Source: Pelobacter sp. UBA6093 (GTDB taxonomy: Bacteria; Desulfobacterota; Desulfuromonadia; Desulfuromonadales; Syntrophotaleaceae). Taken from it: a stretch of 21,335 bases of DNA. The notes under the pieces were generated by a model. The model ran no database searches, was not told the DNA's origin, and saw only the letters and a program-made list of their open reading frames with translations. The stretch's first letter is position 1; every line of letters begins with the position of its first letter. The DNA is taken from positions 19,122-40,456 of the forward strand of contig DIWZ01000002.1 of NCBI GenBank assembly GCA_002435955.1, written 5' to 3'. Positions 7,253-15,143 of this stretch are shown one piece after another. Position numbers and translations under genes: made by a program.

Positions 7253-8827
7253 CTACGAAGCTTCGCTGTCTTTCAAAAGTTTATATTGAAAAGCATCTAC
7301 CAACGCATAGTAAGACGCGTCGATAATGTTATCACTGACCCCCACGGTCCCCCAGCGCATGGCCTTATCACCCGACTCGATGAGAACCCGCGTTACCGAG
7401 GCGGTGCCCCGGCCAGCGGGCAGCACCCGGACTTTGTAGTCCAGCAATTGCATCTCTGCGATCTGGGGATAGAATTTTTCCAGGGCCTTGCGCAGGGCAT
7501 GGTCCAGAGCGTTGACAGGTCCGTTGCCTTCCGCAGCCGTATGCTCGATATGGCCGCCGACCTTGACCTGTACGGTAGCTTCGGAAAAAGGCTTTTCCTC
7601 GCCTTCGCGCTTGCTATCGATGACGCGAAATCCCTCAACGGAAAAATACGGTCGCAGGGTTCCCAGGGCCCGACGCATGAGCAGGTCGAAAGAAGCTTCG
7701 GCGCCTTCAAATTGATAGCCCTGATTCTCCAGGGTTTTGAGGCGTTCGAGAATATCGATGGTCAGAGGGTCCTTACTGTCAAGGTTGATATTGAACTGCT
7801 GTGCCTTGGCAAGAATGTTGGAGCGTCCGGAAAGATCGGACACCAAAACCCTGCTGACATTGCCAACCCGCTCCGGGCGGATATGTTCGTAGGTCTCCGG
7901 ATGCCGCTGGATGGCGGAGACATGGACGCCCCCCTTGTGGGCAAAGGCGGAGTTTCCGACAAACGGCTGGTGCTTGTTCGGCACCAGGTTGGCCAACTCA
8001 TAAACAAATCGTGAGACGTCACGCAAGGAAGCCAGTTGCTCCTCACTCAGGCATTCCTTACCCATTTTAAGCATCAAAGAGGGGATAATGGAACACAGGT
8101 TGGCATTTCCGCACCGCTCCCCGAAACCGTTAATCGTACCTTGGATATGAACGACGCCGCAGTCAACCGCCACCAGGGAATTGGCCACCGCGCACTCACT
8201 ATCGTTATGTGCATGGATCCCCAGTGGAGTGGAAATATGCTTGCGCACTTCAGCGATGATCGGAGGCAATTCAAACGGCAGGGTCCCGCCATTGGTATCG
8301 CACAACACGATACAATCCACACCGGCCTGTTCGGCAGCCTGCAACGTTTTAATGGCATATCCCGGATTGGCCTTGTAGCCGTCGAAAAAATGCTCTGCGT
8401 CGTAAAAGACTTCTTCGACATGCTGTTTCAGATACACCAGGGAATCGTTGATAAGGTCGAGATTCTGCTCCAGACTGATGCGCAGTGCTTCCCGCACATG
8501 AAAATCCCAGGTCTTGCCGAAGATGGTAATGACATCCGGTTCCGCCTGAATCAGGGTACGCAGATTCGTATCCTTATCGGGTGTCGTTTTAGCTCGACGG
8601 GTCGATCCAAAAGCGGCGATCTTGGTCTGGCGCAAGGACACCTTGCGGATTTCCCTGAAAAAGCTGATGTCTTTGGGATTGGATCCCGGCCATCCGCCTT
8701 CGATATAGTGAATCCCCAATTCGTCGAGTTTTTCGGCAATGCGAATTTTATCCTCGACCAGAAAGGAAATTTCTTCCGCCTGCGTGCCATCTCTCAGTGT
8801 CGTGTCGTACAATCGAATCGCAGTCAT
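7253..8827 (-). CDS. cimA: (R)-citramalate synthase
   Basis: Condenses pyruvate and acetyl-CoA to (R)-citramalate, opening the threonine-independent route to 2-oxobutanoate and isoleucine. It has 524 residues, as expected for CimA and longer than the standard 2-isopropylmalate synthase catalytic part. The DRE-TIM metallolyase signatures are clear: LYDTTLRDGTQ (6-16, with Arg12 and Asp13) and HAHND (205-209, metal ligands), then GTINGFGERCGNANL. The C-terminal part (about 390-524) is the LeuA-type allosteric domain, consistent with isoleucine feedback. The N-terminal segment YIEGGWPGSNPKD is typical of CimA rather than LeuA or homocitrate synthase. A ribosome site AAGGGG lies 7 bases before the ATG. 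It sits 44 bases after lysC, an amino-acid biosynthesis pairing that supports the call. Confidence 0.94.
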   Translation of the reverse strand: MTAIRLYDTTLRDGTQAEEISFLVEDKIRIAEKLDELGIHYIEGGWPGSNPKDISFFREIRKVSLRQTKIAAFGSTRRAKTTPDKDTNLRTLIQAEPDVITIFGKTWDFHVREALRISLEQNLDLINDSLVYLKQHVEEVFYDAEHFFDGYKANPGYAIKTLQAAEQAGVDCIVLCDTNGGTLPFELPPIIAEVRKHISTPLGIHAHNDSECAVANSLVAVDCGVVHIQGTINGFGERCGNANLCSIIPSLMLKMGKECLSEEQLASLRDVSRFVYELANLVPNKHQPFVGNSAFAHKGGVHVSAIQRHPETYEHIRPERVGNVSRVLVSDLSGRSNILAKAQQFNINLDSKDPLTIDILERLKTLENQGYQFEGAEASFDLLMRRALGTLRPYFSVEGFRVIDSKREGEEKPFSEATVQVKVGGHIEHTAAEGNGPVNALDHALRKALEKFYPQIAEMQLLDYKVRVLPAGRGTASVTRVLIESGDKAMRWGTVGVSDNIIDASYYALVDAFQYKLLKDSEAS

Positions 8828-8871
8828 TCCATTACCCCTTGGCTGCGGCCGGGTATCCGGTGAGAAACCCC

Positions 8872-10104
8872 TTATTCGGCCTTGCTGTCTTTTTTGTCCA
8901 GACCGAAAGCCTGGTGCAGAACGCGTACCGCCAACTCCGTGTATTTGGCGTCTATAACGCAGGACACCTTGATCTCACTGGTGGAAATCATCTGGATATT
9001 GATGCCTTCCTGGGAAAGGACCTGAAACATCTTGCTGGCGATACCGGAATGAGAACGCATGCCGACACCGACGATGGACACCTTGGCGATATTTTCATCG
9101 CTGCGCACGCCGGCCGCGCCGATATCCCGGGAGATTTCCTCAACGACTTTGAGAGCCTTTTTGAAATCGCCGTGCGGCACGGTAAAGGTCAGATCGGTGA
9201 GACCCTCGTTGGATACGTTCTGAATGATCATATCCACCGTGATGTTGGCAGTGGACAGGGGGGTAAACAACTTCGAAGCAATACCGGGCTTGTCCGGAAC
9301 GCCCATCACGGAAATCTTGGCTTCATCCTTGTTATAGGTAATGCCCGAAACCAGAACGGTCTCCATATCCTCGTCCTCCTTGGTAACCAGGGTCCCTGGA
9401 TTATCGTTGAAACTAGAACGCACGTGTATCACCACGCCGAATTTTTTGGCGAACTCCACCGAACGGATCTGCAGGACCTTGGCCCCGAGGGAGGCCATTT
9501 CCAGCATCTCGTCGTAGGAAATCCTGGCGATCTTGGACGCCTCGGTCACGATACGCGGATCGGTGGTATATACTCCGTCGACATCGGTATAGATCTCGCA
9601 AACGTCGGCTTTGAGTGACGCCGCCACCGCTACGGCCGACGTATCCGAACCTCCCCGGCCAAGTGTGGTCAGGTTGCCGTCGCGATCTACGCCCTGAAAT
9701 CCGGCCACGACGATAATGGTGCCGTTTTTCAAATCTTCGCGAATATTCTTGTCGCCGATTTCGTCGATACGGGCTTTGCTGAAAATATTATCGGTGAGAA
9801 TGGGGATCTGGTGTCCCAAGTAGCTTTTGGCCTTGTAGCCCATGGACTGCAGACACATGGACAGAAGGGCAATGGTAACCTGCTCGCCGGTCGAAACCAA
9901 CACGTCATATTCCCGTTCACTGGGAAAATCACACATTTCATGAGCCAGAGAAACCAGTTTGTTGGTTTCACCGGACATGGCCGACAAGACCACCACCACA
10001 TCGTTGCCATCATCGTAGGTTTTGGCGACGCGACGGGCGACATTGCGAATCCTGTCGATGGTACCGACCGATGTCCCCCCGTATTTCTGTACAACCAGGG
10101 CCAT
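8872..10104 (-). CDS. lysC: Aspartate kinase
   Basis: Phosphorylates L-aspartate, the first step toward lysine, threonine, methionine and diaminopimelate. It has 410 residues, the size of the single-function aspartokinases. Seen: VVQKYGGTSVG at the N-terminus (substrate and ATP site), TLGRGGSDTSAVA (about 170), and two C-terminal ACT domains from about 265 (for example VMGVPDKPGIASKLF and VGVGMRSHSGIASKMF) which bind lysine and/or threonine as feedback inhibitors. The start at 10104 is fixed by an ideal ribosome site, AAGGAGG, and by the usual MALVVQKYGG beginning; the frame is open further upstream but that part is unrelated. In many relatives of this enzyme the ACT portion is also made alone from an internal start; I did not find convincing evidence of that here. 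It leads the lysC-cimA-comEA-like unit. Confidence 0.96.
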   Translation of the reverse strand: MALVVQKYGGTSVGTIDRIRNVARRVAKTYDDGNDVVVVLSAMSGETNKLVSLAHEMCDFPSEREYDVLVSTGEQVTIALLSMCLQSMGYKAKSYLGHQIPILTDNIFSKARIDEIGDKNIREDLKNGTIIVVAGFQGVDRDGNLTTLGRGGSDTSAVAVAASLKADVCEIYTDVDGVYTTDPRIVTEASKIARISYDEMLEMASLGAKVLQIRSVEFAKKFGVVIHVRSSFNDNPGTLVTKEDEDMETVLVSGITYNKDEAKISVMGVPDKPGIASKLFTPLSTANITVDMIIQNVSNEGLTDLTFTVPHGDFKKALKVVEEISRDIGAAGVRSDENIAKVSIVGVGMRSHSGIASKMFQVLSQEGINIQMISTSEIKVSCVIDAKYTELAVRVLHQAFGLDKKDSKAE

Positions 10105-10130
10105 AGTCCCCTTCCTCCTTTGTATTATTG

Positions 10131-10153
10131 AAAACCAGGCATGCTCAGCCTGG
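10131..10153 (-). terminator. Hairpin with T-run in the lysC leader
   Basis: CCAGGC and GCCTGG (6-bp stem, 7-base loop, 10135-10153) are followed on the minus strand by TTTTC. It ends about 15 bases before the lysC ribosome site. It may end lpdA transcripts or attenuate lysC. Confidence 0.45.
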
Positions 10154-10165
10154 ATTATGAATAAA

Positions 10166-10186
10166 GCAGTTTGCCGCAAAGCCTGC
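10166..10186 (-). terminator. Weak hairpin after lpdA
   Basis: On the minus strand GCAG-GC-TTTG, loop CGG, CAAA-CTGC forms an interrupted 8-bp stem with a two-base bulge, followed by TTTATTC. It lies 58 bases after the lpdA stop and would be a modest terminator. No convincing promoter is visible in the 139-base gap between lpdA and lysC. Confidence 0.35.
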
Positions 10187-10243
10187 TTCGGGGATATCCG
10201 CAACCTGCACTCTGGGCGGTGCGTCCTGAGTGCCTGCTGTCGG

Positions 10244-11644
10244 TCAATCCGCAGCCTTTTTAGCAGGTTTGTGAATGGCCTCACCATCCAGGTCGCGCGC
10301 CGCTTCCTGCACCATCTCCGACAGAGTAGGATGGGCATGAACAACGGCTGCCAGCTGCCGCGCCGACATGCCTGCTCCAATGGCGGCAGCCACCTCGGCG
10401 ATCAGCGTCGAAGCATCTTCTCCGACAATGGTGGCCCCGAGCAACCGACCGCTTTGAGCATCGGCCACCAGTTTTACCAAACCTTCGCCCGCCCCGTCAC
10501 ATAAAGCCTTGCCACTGGCCTGAAATGAAATCTTGCCGATCTTCACGCCCTGTCCGCGGGATCGGCAATCCGCTTCCGATTCGCCAACCTGGGCCAGTTC
10601 GGGCTGTGTGAAAACCACACTGGGAACCTGGCTGTCGATCCCGCGGCTCGGGCCTTCGGTATCCATGATATGGGCGACGGCCACTTCCGCGTGATGCATG
10701 GCGACGTGGGCCAGCATCACGGAACCGGTCAAGTCGCCGATGGCATAGATTCCGGGCACCGAGGTCTGCATCTTTTCATCAACATGCACGGCATCGCCAT
10801 CCAGAGCCACGCCAGCCTCAACCAGCTTCAATCCCCCGCTGTTGGAAACACGCCCTGCAGCTGCCAACACTTTCTCGACCTGCAGGCTCCGGCCATCCGC
10901 AAACGTAGCACGTACCCCGGCGCCGTTTTCCACCTGTTGCAGTCTGGTGTCGGTGAGGATCTCCACCCCCAGGCGTCGCAACCCTTGCGTGACCAGGCGT
11001 ACACCATCGGCATCCTGATTCCCCAACAATTGCGGACGCATTTCCGCCAGCGTGACCTTGACGCCAAAACGTGCAAGGATCCCTGCCAGTTCGCACCCGA
11101 TGTATCCCCCCCCAAGCACCAGTATGGAAGACGGGAGATCCTGCATAACAAGAATTTCATCGCTGGTCAAAACATTTTTACCTGCCGCCTCAAGTAATGT
11201 GGGTCTGACAGGTCGGGAACCGGTGGCAAGCACGATGGCGCGGGCACGAATCAGTCCTGCCAAGCCGGGGCGGCGCACCCGCAGTCGCCCGGGTCCTTCC
11301 AACTCGGCATCGCCGTAAAACAGATCGATGCCGCTGTTTCGCAGCAGCCCCGCGATGCCCTGCTCCAGCTGCTTGACCACCGCGTCTTTTCGCTCCATGG
11401 CCCGTGCCGCCTCGAAATCTATCTCGCTAATGCGGATTCCATGTTCGACCGCCGCGCTCAAAGCCGACAGTTGACGCGCCGTGGCGTGCAATGCCTTGGT
11501 AGGAATACAGCCGCGATGCAGGCAGGTACCACCCAGTCGCGCCCGTTCCACGAGGCAGACTCGCGCACCGAGGCGCGCTGCACGTAACGCGGCCACGTAG
11601 CCGCCCGGTCCGGCACCGACCACTACAAGGTCATAGGCGTTCAT
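10244..11644 (-). CDS. lpdA: Dihydrolipoyl dehydrogenase (E3)
   Basis: FAD-dependent disulfide oxidoreductase that reoxidises dihydrolipoyl groups with NAD+ in the 2-oxoacid dehydrogenase and glycine cleavage complexes. It has 466 residues, normal for E3. Seen: the FAD dinucleotide fold VVVGAGPGGY (7-16), the redox-active pair Cys41/Cys46 in GGTCLHRGCIPTK, the NAD fold LVLGGGYIGCE, the second FAD motif YAIGDLTG, and the C-terminal VHAHPTLSE with the His-Glu pair of the partner subunit's active site. The LHRGCIPTK variant is characteristic of E3 rather than glutathione or mercuric reductase. The start at 11644 lies 4 bases after the tsaE stop. No E1, E2 or glycine-cleavage gene is present, so its partner complex is encoded elsewhere. 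Confidence 0.93.
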   Translation of the reverse strand: MNAYDLVVVGAGPGGYVAALRAARLGARVCLVERARLGGTCLHRGCIPTKALHATARQLSALSAAVEHGIRISEIDFEAARAMERKDAVVKQLEQGIAGLLRNSGIDLFYGDAELEGPGRLRVRRPGLAGLIRARAIVLATGSRPVRPTLLEAAGKNVLTSDEILVMQDLPSSILVLGGGYIGCELAGILARFGVKVTLAEMRPQLLGNQDADGVRLVTQGLRRLGVEILTDTRLQQVENGAGVRATFADGRSLQVEKVLAAAGRVSNSGGLKLVEAGVALDGDAVHVDEKMQTSVPGIYAIGDLTGSVMLAHVAMHHAEVAVAHIMDTEGPSRGIDSQVPSVVFTQPELAQVGESEADCRSRGQGVKIGKISFQASGKALCDGAGEGLVKLVADAQSGRLLGATIVGEDASTLIAEVAAAIGAGMSARQLAAVVHAHPTLSEMVQEAARDLDGEAIHKPAKKAAD

Positions 11645-11648
11645 GGTT

Positions 11649-12131
11649 TCAATCTCGCTGATTCCAGACAGATTGCAGCGCCTGCAACAGCATCTTGCCT
11701 GTTGAACCGACGGCACAAAAGTGGAGGGTCCGTTTATCAGGTCCCCGGTGACAAATCCGGATGGCAAGACAGGATTGGCATAGTTCGTCGAATCGATCGG
11801 CCCATTCCACCACGGCCACACCCTCGCCGGGCAGATACTCCTCCATCCCGAGTTCTTCCAGCTCCCCGGGATCGGCGAGTCGGTAAAGGTCGAAATGGTA
11901 CAATGGCAGACGTCCCTCGTACAGATTCATCAAGGTGTACGTCGGACTCACGATCGGTTCGCTTTCCGGAACCCCCAGGCCGCGTGCAATACCCTGGGTC
12001 AGACACGTTTTGCCTGCCCCGAGATCGCCGGTAAGAAGGAGGACCGCGGGTTCCTTTATGACCTGCCCCAGGCAACGCCCGAGGCGGTTGGTTTCTTCCG
12101 CCGAAGCGGTGTCAATAACCCATTCCACCAC
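11649..12131 (-). CDS. tsaE: tRNA threonylcarbamoyladenosine biosynthesis ATPase TsaE
   Basis: P-loop ATPase of 160 residues that acts with TsaB and TsaD in forming t6A37 on ANN-decoding tRNAs. Seen: Walker A GDLGAGKT (about 35-42), the TsaE signature SPTYTLMNLYEG (about 62-73), YHFDLYRL, and VVEWADRF, which follow the family order. The length matches the family (about 150-160). The start is a GTG at 12131, 3 bases after the stop of the CBS gene; a second GTG follows immediately, and I cannot tell which is used. It is part of the acpS-CBS-tsaE-lpdA run. The target of t6A includes the CAT-anticodon tRNA encoded in this window. Confidence 0.92.
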   Translation of the reverse strand: MVEWVIDTASAEETNRLGRCLGQVIKEPAVLLLTGDLGAGKTCLTQGIARGLGVPESEPIVSPTYTLMNLYEGRLPLYHFDLYRLADPGELEELGMEEYLPGEGVAVVEWADRFDELCQSCLAIRICHRGPDKRTLHFCAVGSTGKMLLQALQSVWNQRD

Positions 12132-12134
12132 AGA

Positions 12135-12584
12135 TCAGGGCACCATGCTGCGAATAATGTCGAGCCGCGCCACGATGCCGGCCAGCTTGCCATTTTCGAC
12201 GACCGGCACAACGTGGACGCCTTTTTCCAGCATCAAGGCAACCACCTCGGACACCGGGGTATCCGGCGCGCAGGTTGCCACATCGGTGGAACATATTTCC
12301 CGCACCTGGCGGGCGGTCATCTTTTTTACCTGCTCGGCGAATTTGGTTTCGCTCTCCAGGTAAACGACCCAGTCGAACAGGGAAACAACCGTCGGAATAT
12401 GCAACGGCTGATCCTGGGAAACGAGGTCGGTTTCGGTGACGATCCCCTGCAACATCCCCTCGGTGTCGACCACAGGCATGGCGCTGACCCCGGTAGAAAT
12501 AAACAGGCGGGCCAACTCGTCGACACTGGTTTCCATGGAAACCGTGTGCACTTCGCTGGTCATGATATCACGGGCTTTCAGCAT
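12135..12584 (-). CDS. Stand-alone protein with two CBS domains
   Basis: Small cytosolic protein of 149 residues made only of a CBS pair: CBS1 about 4-55 (RDIMTSEVHTVSMETSV ... MPVVDTEGMLQGIVTETDL) and CBS2 about 92-148 (MPVVENG-like VPVVENGKLAGIVARLDI). They are linked by about 35 residues with an amphipathic stretch (HIPTVVSLFDWVVYLES). CBS pairs bind adenine nucleotides and in some cases c-di-AMP. The start was placed at ATG 12584 because the ribosome site AAAGGGG is 7 bases before it; ATGs at 12605 and 12590 fit worse. It is 35 bases after acpS and 3 bases before tsaE. Its presence in the same unit as cdaA suggests, but does not prove, a nucleotide-sensing role similar to the small CBS proteins DarB/CbpB. 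Confidence 0.88.
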   Translation of the reverse strand: MLKARDIMTSEVHTVSMETSVDELARLFISTGVSAMPVVDTEGMLQGIVTETDLVSQDQPLHIPTVVSLFDWVVYLESETKFAEQVKKMTARQVREICSTDVATCAPDTPVSEVVALMLEKGVHVVPVVENGKLAGIVARLDIIRSMVP

Positions 12585-12619
12585 GATCATACCCCTTTCA
12601 GGCATAAGACAAAAACCGA

Positions 12620-13006
12620 TCAGTTACCTTCAAAAACGACGGTCGCCAAAGCGTAATCGCCATCGTGGCTGCAAGTCAACAGCAGGCGGACATGGCCACC
12701 TTCGCGAAACAGACGAGCAGCCTCACCATCTACGACCAGATCAGGTTTGCCCGCCTGGTTGCGGACTACTTCCATATCCTGCCACCGGATGCCGTGCCGC
12801 AACCCGGTTCCGAGGGCTTTAAGGAACGCTTCCTTGGCGGCAAAACGCACCGCAAGATGGGGCGCCGGATCTTTTTTACTCAGGCAGAAACTCCGCTCAT
12901 CCACGGTAAACAGCCGTTCAAGCACAGCAGTCTTACCTGCCTGCAAAAACGCGCGAAACCGCTGGATACGCACCAGGTCGCTGCCCAGGCCGCTCACAAA
13001 TGGCAT
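12620..13006 (-). CDS. acpS: Holo-[acyl-carrier-protein] synthase
   Basis: Transfers 4'-phosphopantetheine from CoA to apo-ACP, activating fatty-acid synthesis. It has 128 residues, normal for AcpS. The metal-binding motifs are present: GLGSDLVRIQRF with Asp10, and RFAAKEAFLKALGTG with Glu59. The ending CSHDGDYALATVV is also typical. The start at 13006 is one base after the pdxJ stop, with GGAG 6 bases upstream inside pdxJ. The pdxJ-acpS pairing is conserved in many Gram-negative bacteria, which supports the call. Confidence 0.95.
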   Translation of the reverse strand: MPFVSGLGSDLVRIQRFRAFLQAGKTAVLERLFTVDERSFCLSKKDPAPHLAVRFAAKEAFLKALGTGLRHGIRWQDMEVVRNQAGKPDLVVDGEAARLFREGGHVRLLLTCSHDGDYALATVVFEGN

Positions 13007-13007
13007 G

Positions 13008-13727
13008 TCAGGCTCCGCCTACCAGATCCTTCATCTCCCGCACAGCCCGCTCCATACCGACCAGCACGGCTCGTGAGATAATGCTGTGACCGATGTTGAA
13101 TTCCCGGATACCACCCAATGCCGCCACCGGTTGCACATTAAAGTAAGTCAGCCCATGGCCGGCATGCACCAGCATCCCCAGCTTGTTACCGGCCCGGACG
13201 GCCGCGGCAATTTTGGCAAGTTCCTGGTCCCGGGTGACGGCACAGATGGCGTCGCAGTAGCTGCCGGTGTGTATTTCGATGGCGTCGGCACCGATCCGAT
13301 GGCAAGCCTTGACCTGCTCGAGGTCGGGATCGATAAACAGGCTCACGCTTATACCGCCCTGTTTGAGCAGATCGATATGCTTTTTAAGGGATTGCCGCAA
13401 CAGGGCAACGTTCAAGCCCCCCTCGGTGGTCAACTCCTGGCGCTTTTCCGGCACCAGAGTCACGGCATCGGGGCGTACCTTAAGGGCGATTCCGACCATT
13501 TCATCGGTGGCTGCCATTTCCAGGTTGAGTCGTGATTTGACCGTCTGGCGCATCAATTCCACATCACGATCCTGAATATGCCGGCGATCTTCCCGCAAAT
13601 GGATAGTGATGCCGTCGGCGCCGGCCAGTTCCGCGAAGGCGGCGGCCGTCACCGGGTCAGGCTCGTTGGTACCTCGGGCCTGGCGGATGGTCGCCACATG
13701 ATCCACATTAACTCCGAGTAAAGCCAC
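13008..13727 (-). CDS. pdxJ: Pyridoxine 5'-phosphate synthase
   Basis: Condenses 1-deoxy-D-xylulose 5-phosphate with 3-amino-2-oxopropyl phosphate to pyridoxine 5'-phosphate in vitamin B6 synthesis. It is a TIM-barrel enzyme of 239 residues, the normal size. Seen: GVNVDHVATIRQARG at the N-terminus, His43 in TIHLREDRRHI, Glu70 in LNLEMA, the phosphate-binding EIHTGSYC, and His191 in HAGHGLTYFN; these match the known catalytic set. The start is a GTG at 13727, supported by AAGGAG 8 bases upstream. It begins 2 bases after the glmM stop, so it is co-transcribed with glmM and acpS. Confidence 0.96.
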   Translation of the reverse strand: MALLGVNVDHVATIRQARGTNEPDPVTAAAFAELAGADGITIHLREDRRHIQDRDVELMRQTVKSRLNLEMAATDEMVGIALKVRPDAVTLVPEKRQELTTEGGLNVALLRQSLKKHIDLLKQGGISVSLFIDPDLEQVKACHRIGADAIEIHTGSYCDAICAVTRDQELAKIAAAVRAGNKLGMLVHAGHGLTYFNVQPVAALGGIREFNIGHSIISRAVLVGMERAVREMKDLVGGA

Positions 13728-13729
13728 GG

Positions 13730-15103
13730 CTAGTGCTCCTTGGTTCTGACGCCCAGATGTCGTTCGATGACATCGGCTATTCCCTGCGCCAATTCGGTGA
13801 TCAGCTTTTCATCCTGCCCTTCCAGCATGATGCGCAACAGCGGCTCGGTTCCGGAATAACGGATGAGTACGCGACCGGTTTCCGCCAGTTTGTCTTCGGC
13901 ATCCTTCACCATGCGGGCGATTTCCGGAACGATGGAGATGTCCTGGCGACTGGCCACACGAACATTGAGCAAGACCTGCGGCAAGGTGGTCATAACACCG
14001 GCGAGTTCCGACAGCGGCTTGCCGGTACGTTGCATAATGGCCAACAGCTGCAGAGCCGACACCATGCCGTCACCGGTGGTATTGTGATCGAGAAAGATCA
14101 TGTGACCGGACTGTTCGCCGCCGAGGTTATATCCGCCACGACGCATTTCCTCAACCACATAACGGTCTCCGACCGCGGTTTTAACCACATGGCCACCGGC
14201 ATTGCGCAGGGCGATATCGAGGCCAAGGTTGCTCATCACCGTGGTCACCAGGGTGTTGTGGGCCAGTAGACCCTGTTTCATCATGTCGAGGCTGCAGATC
14301 GCCATGATCTGGTCGCCATCGACCTCATTGCCCTGTTCGTCGACAAAAATCACCCGATCCGCATCGCCATCCAGAGCCATCCCCAGATGGGCGCCATGCT
14401 CCTTGACCGCACGGGCGATAACTTCCGGATAAAGGGAGCCGCAACCGGCATTGATATTCGAACCGTTGGGCTGGACTCCCAGCGGTATGACTTCGGCGCC
14501 AAGCTCCTGAAGTACCGCCGGAGCCACCTTGTAGGCGGCGCCGTTGGCACAATCGAGCACAATTTTCAAGCCGTTGAGATCGAGTTGCTGGGGGAATGAA
14601 TTTTTCAGAAACACGATATAACGGCCGCAGGCATCATCGATACGAAACGCCTTGCCGACTTCGTCGGCAACCGGTCGCAACGAGTCGATCTCATTGCCGA
14701 AAATCAACTTTTCGATTTCGAGTTCGGTATCATCCGGCAATTTGAAACCGTCAGCGGAAAAAAACTTGATGCCGTTATCCTGGTAGGGATTGTGCGAGGC
14801 CGAGATCACCACACCCGCATCGGCACGCATGGAGGAGGTGATAAAGGCGATGCCGGGAGTCGGCAGCGGGCCGACCAGCAACACATCCACTCCCATGGAG
14901 CAGATCCCGGCCACCAGGGCATTTTCAATCATGTACCCGGACAGGCGCGTATCCTTGCCGATAACGATGCGATGGCGTCGGGGATTGTCTTTCTTGAAAA
15001 TATAGGCCGCGGCCCTGCCAAGTTGCATGGCTATTTCAGTCGTCATGGGGTAAATATTGGCAACCCCGCGAACACCGTCCGTACCGAATAATCGTTTTTT
15101 CAT
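13730..15103 (-). CDS. glmM: Phosphoglucosamine mutase
   Basis: Interconverts glucosamine 6-phosphate and glucosamine 1-phosphate on the way to UDP-N-acetylglucosamine for peptidoglycan and lipopolysaccharide. It has 457 residues, in the family range. Seen: LFGTDGVRG at the N-terminus (typical of GlmM), the phosphoserine loop VISASHNPYQDNGIKFF with Ser103 as the phosphorylated residue, the metal loop DGDADR, the sugar-binding GGEQSGHMIF, and the phosphate-binding RYSGTEPLLR near the C-terminus. The start at 15103 gives the standard MKKRLFGTDG; AGGAG stands 14 bases upstream, a rather long spacing. It is 40 bases after cdaR, in the known cdaA-cdaR-glmM order. In Gram-positives GlmM binds and restrains CdaA; that is inference here. 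Confidence 0.96.
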   Translation of the reverse strand: MKKRLFGTDGVRGVANIYPMTTEIAMQLGRAAAYIFKKDNPRRHRIVIGKDTRLSGYMIENALVAGICSMGVDVLLVGPLPTPGIAFITSSMRADAGVVISASHNPYQDNGIKFFSADGFKLPDDTELEIEKLIFGNEIDSLRPVADEVGKAFRIDDACGRYIVFLKNSFPQQLDLNGLKIVLDCANGAAYKVAPAVLQELGAEVIPLGVQPNGSNINAGCGSLYPEVIARAVKEHGAHLGMALDGDADRVIFVDEQGNEVDGDQIMAICSLDMMKQGLLAHNTLVTTVMSNLGLDIALRNAGGHVVKTAVGDRYVVEEMRRGGYNLGGEQSGHMIFLDHNTTGDGMVSALQLLAIMQRTGKPLSELAGVMTTLPQVLLNVRVASRQDISIVPEIARMVKDAEDKLAETGRVLIRYSGTEPLLRIMLEGQDEKLITELAQGIADVIERHLGVRTKEH

Positions 15104-15143
15104 GCTAACAGTTCGTCTCCTGCGAGAGTTATGTCTAAAGCCC

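Noticed and set aside
8797..9618. Plus-strand frame of 273 codons opposite lysC
   Set aside because: Antisense to the ACT domains of lysC, with His/Gly-rich composition typical of reverse-strand artefacts.
10105..10243. Lysine riboswitch upstream of lysC
   Set aside because: The 139-base gap is shorter than the known aptamer plus expression platform, and its conserved core is not visible.
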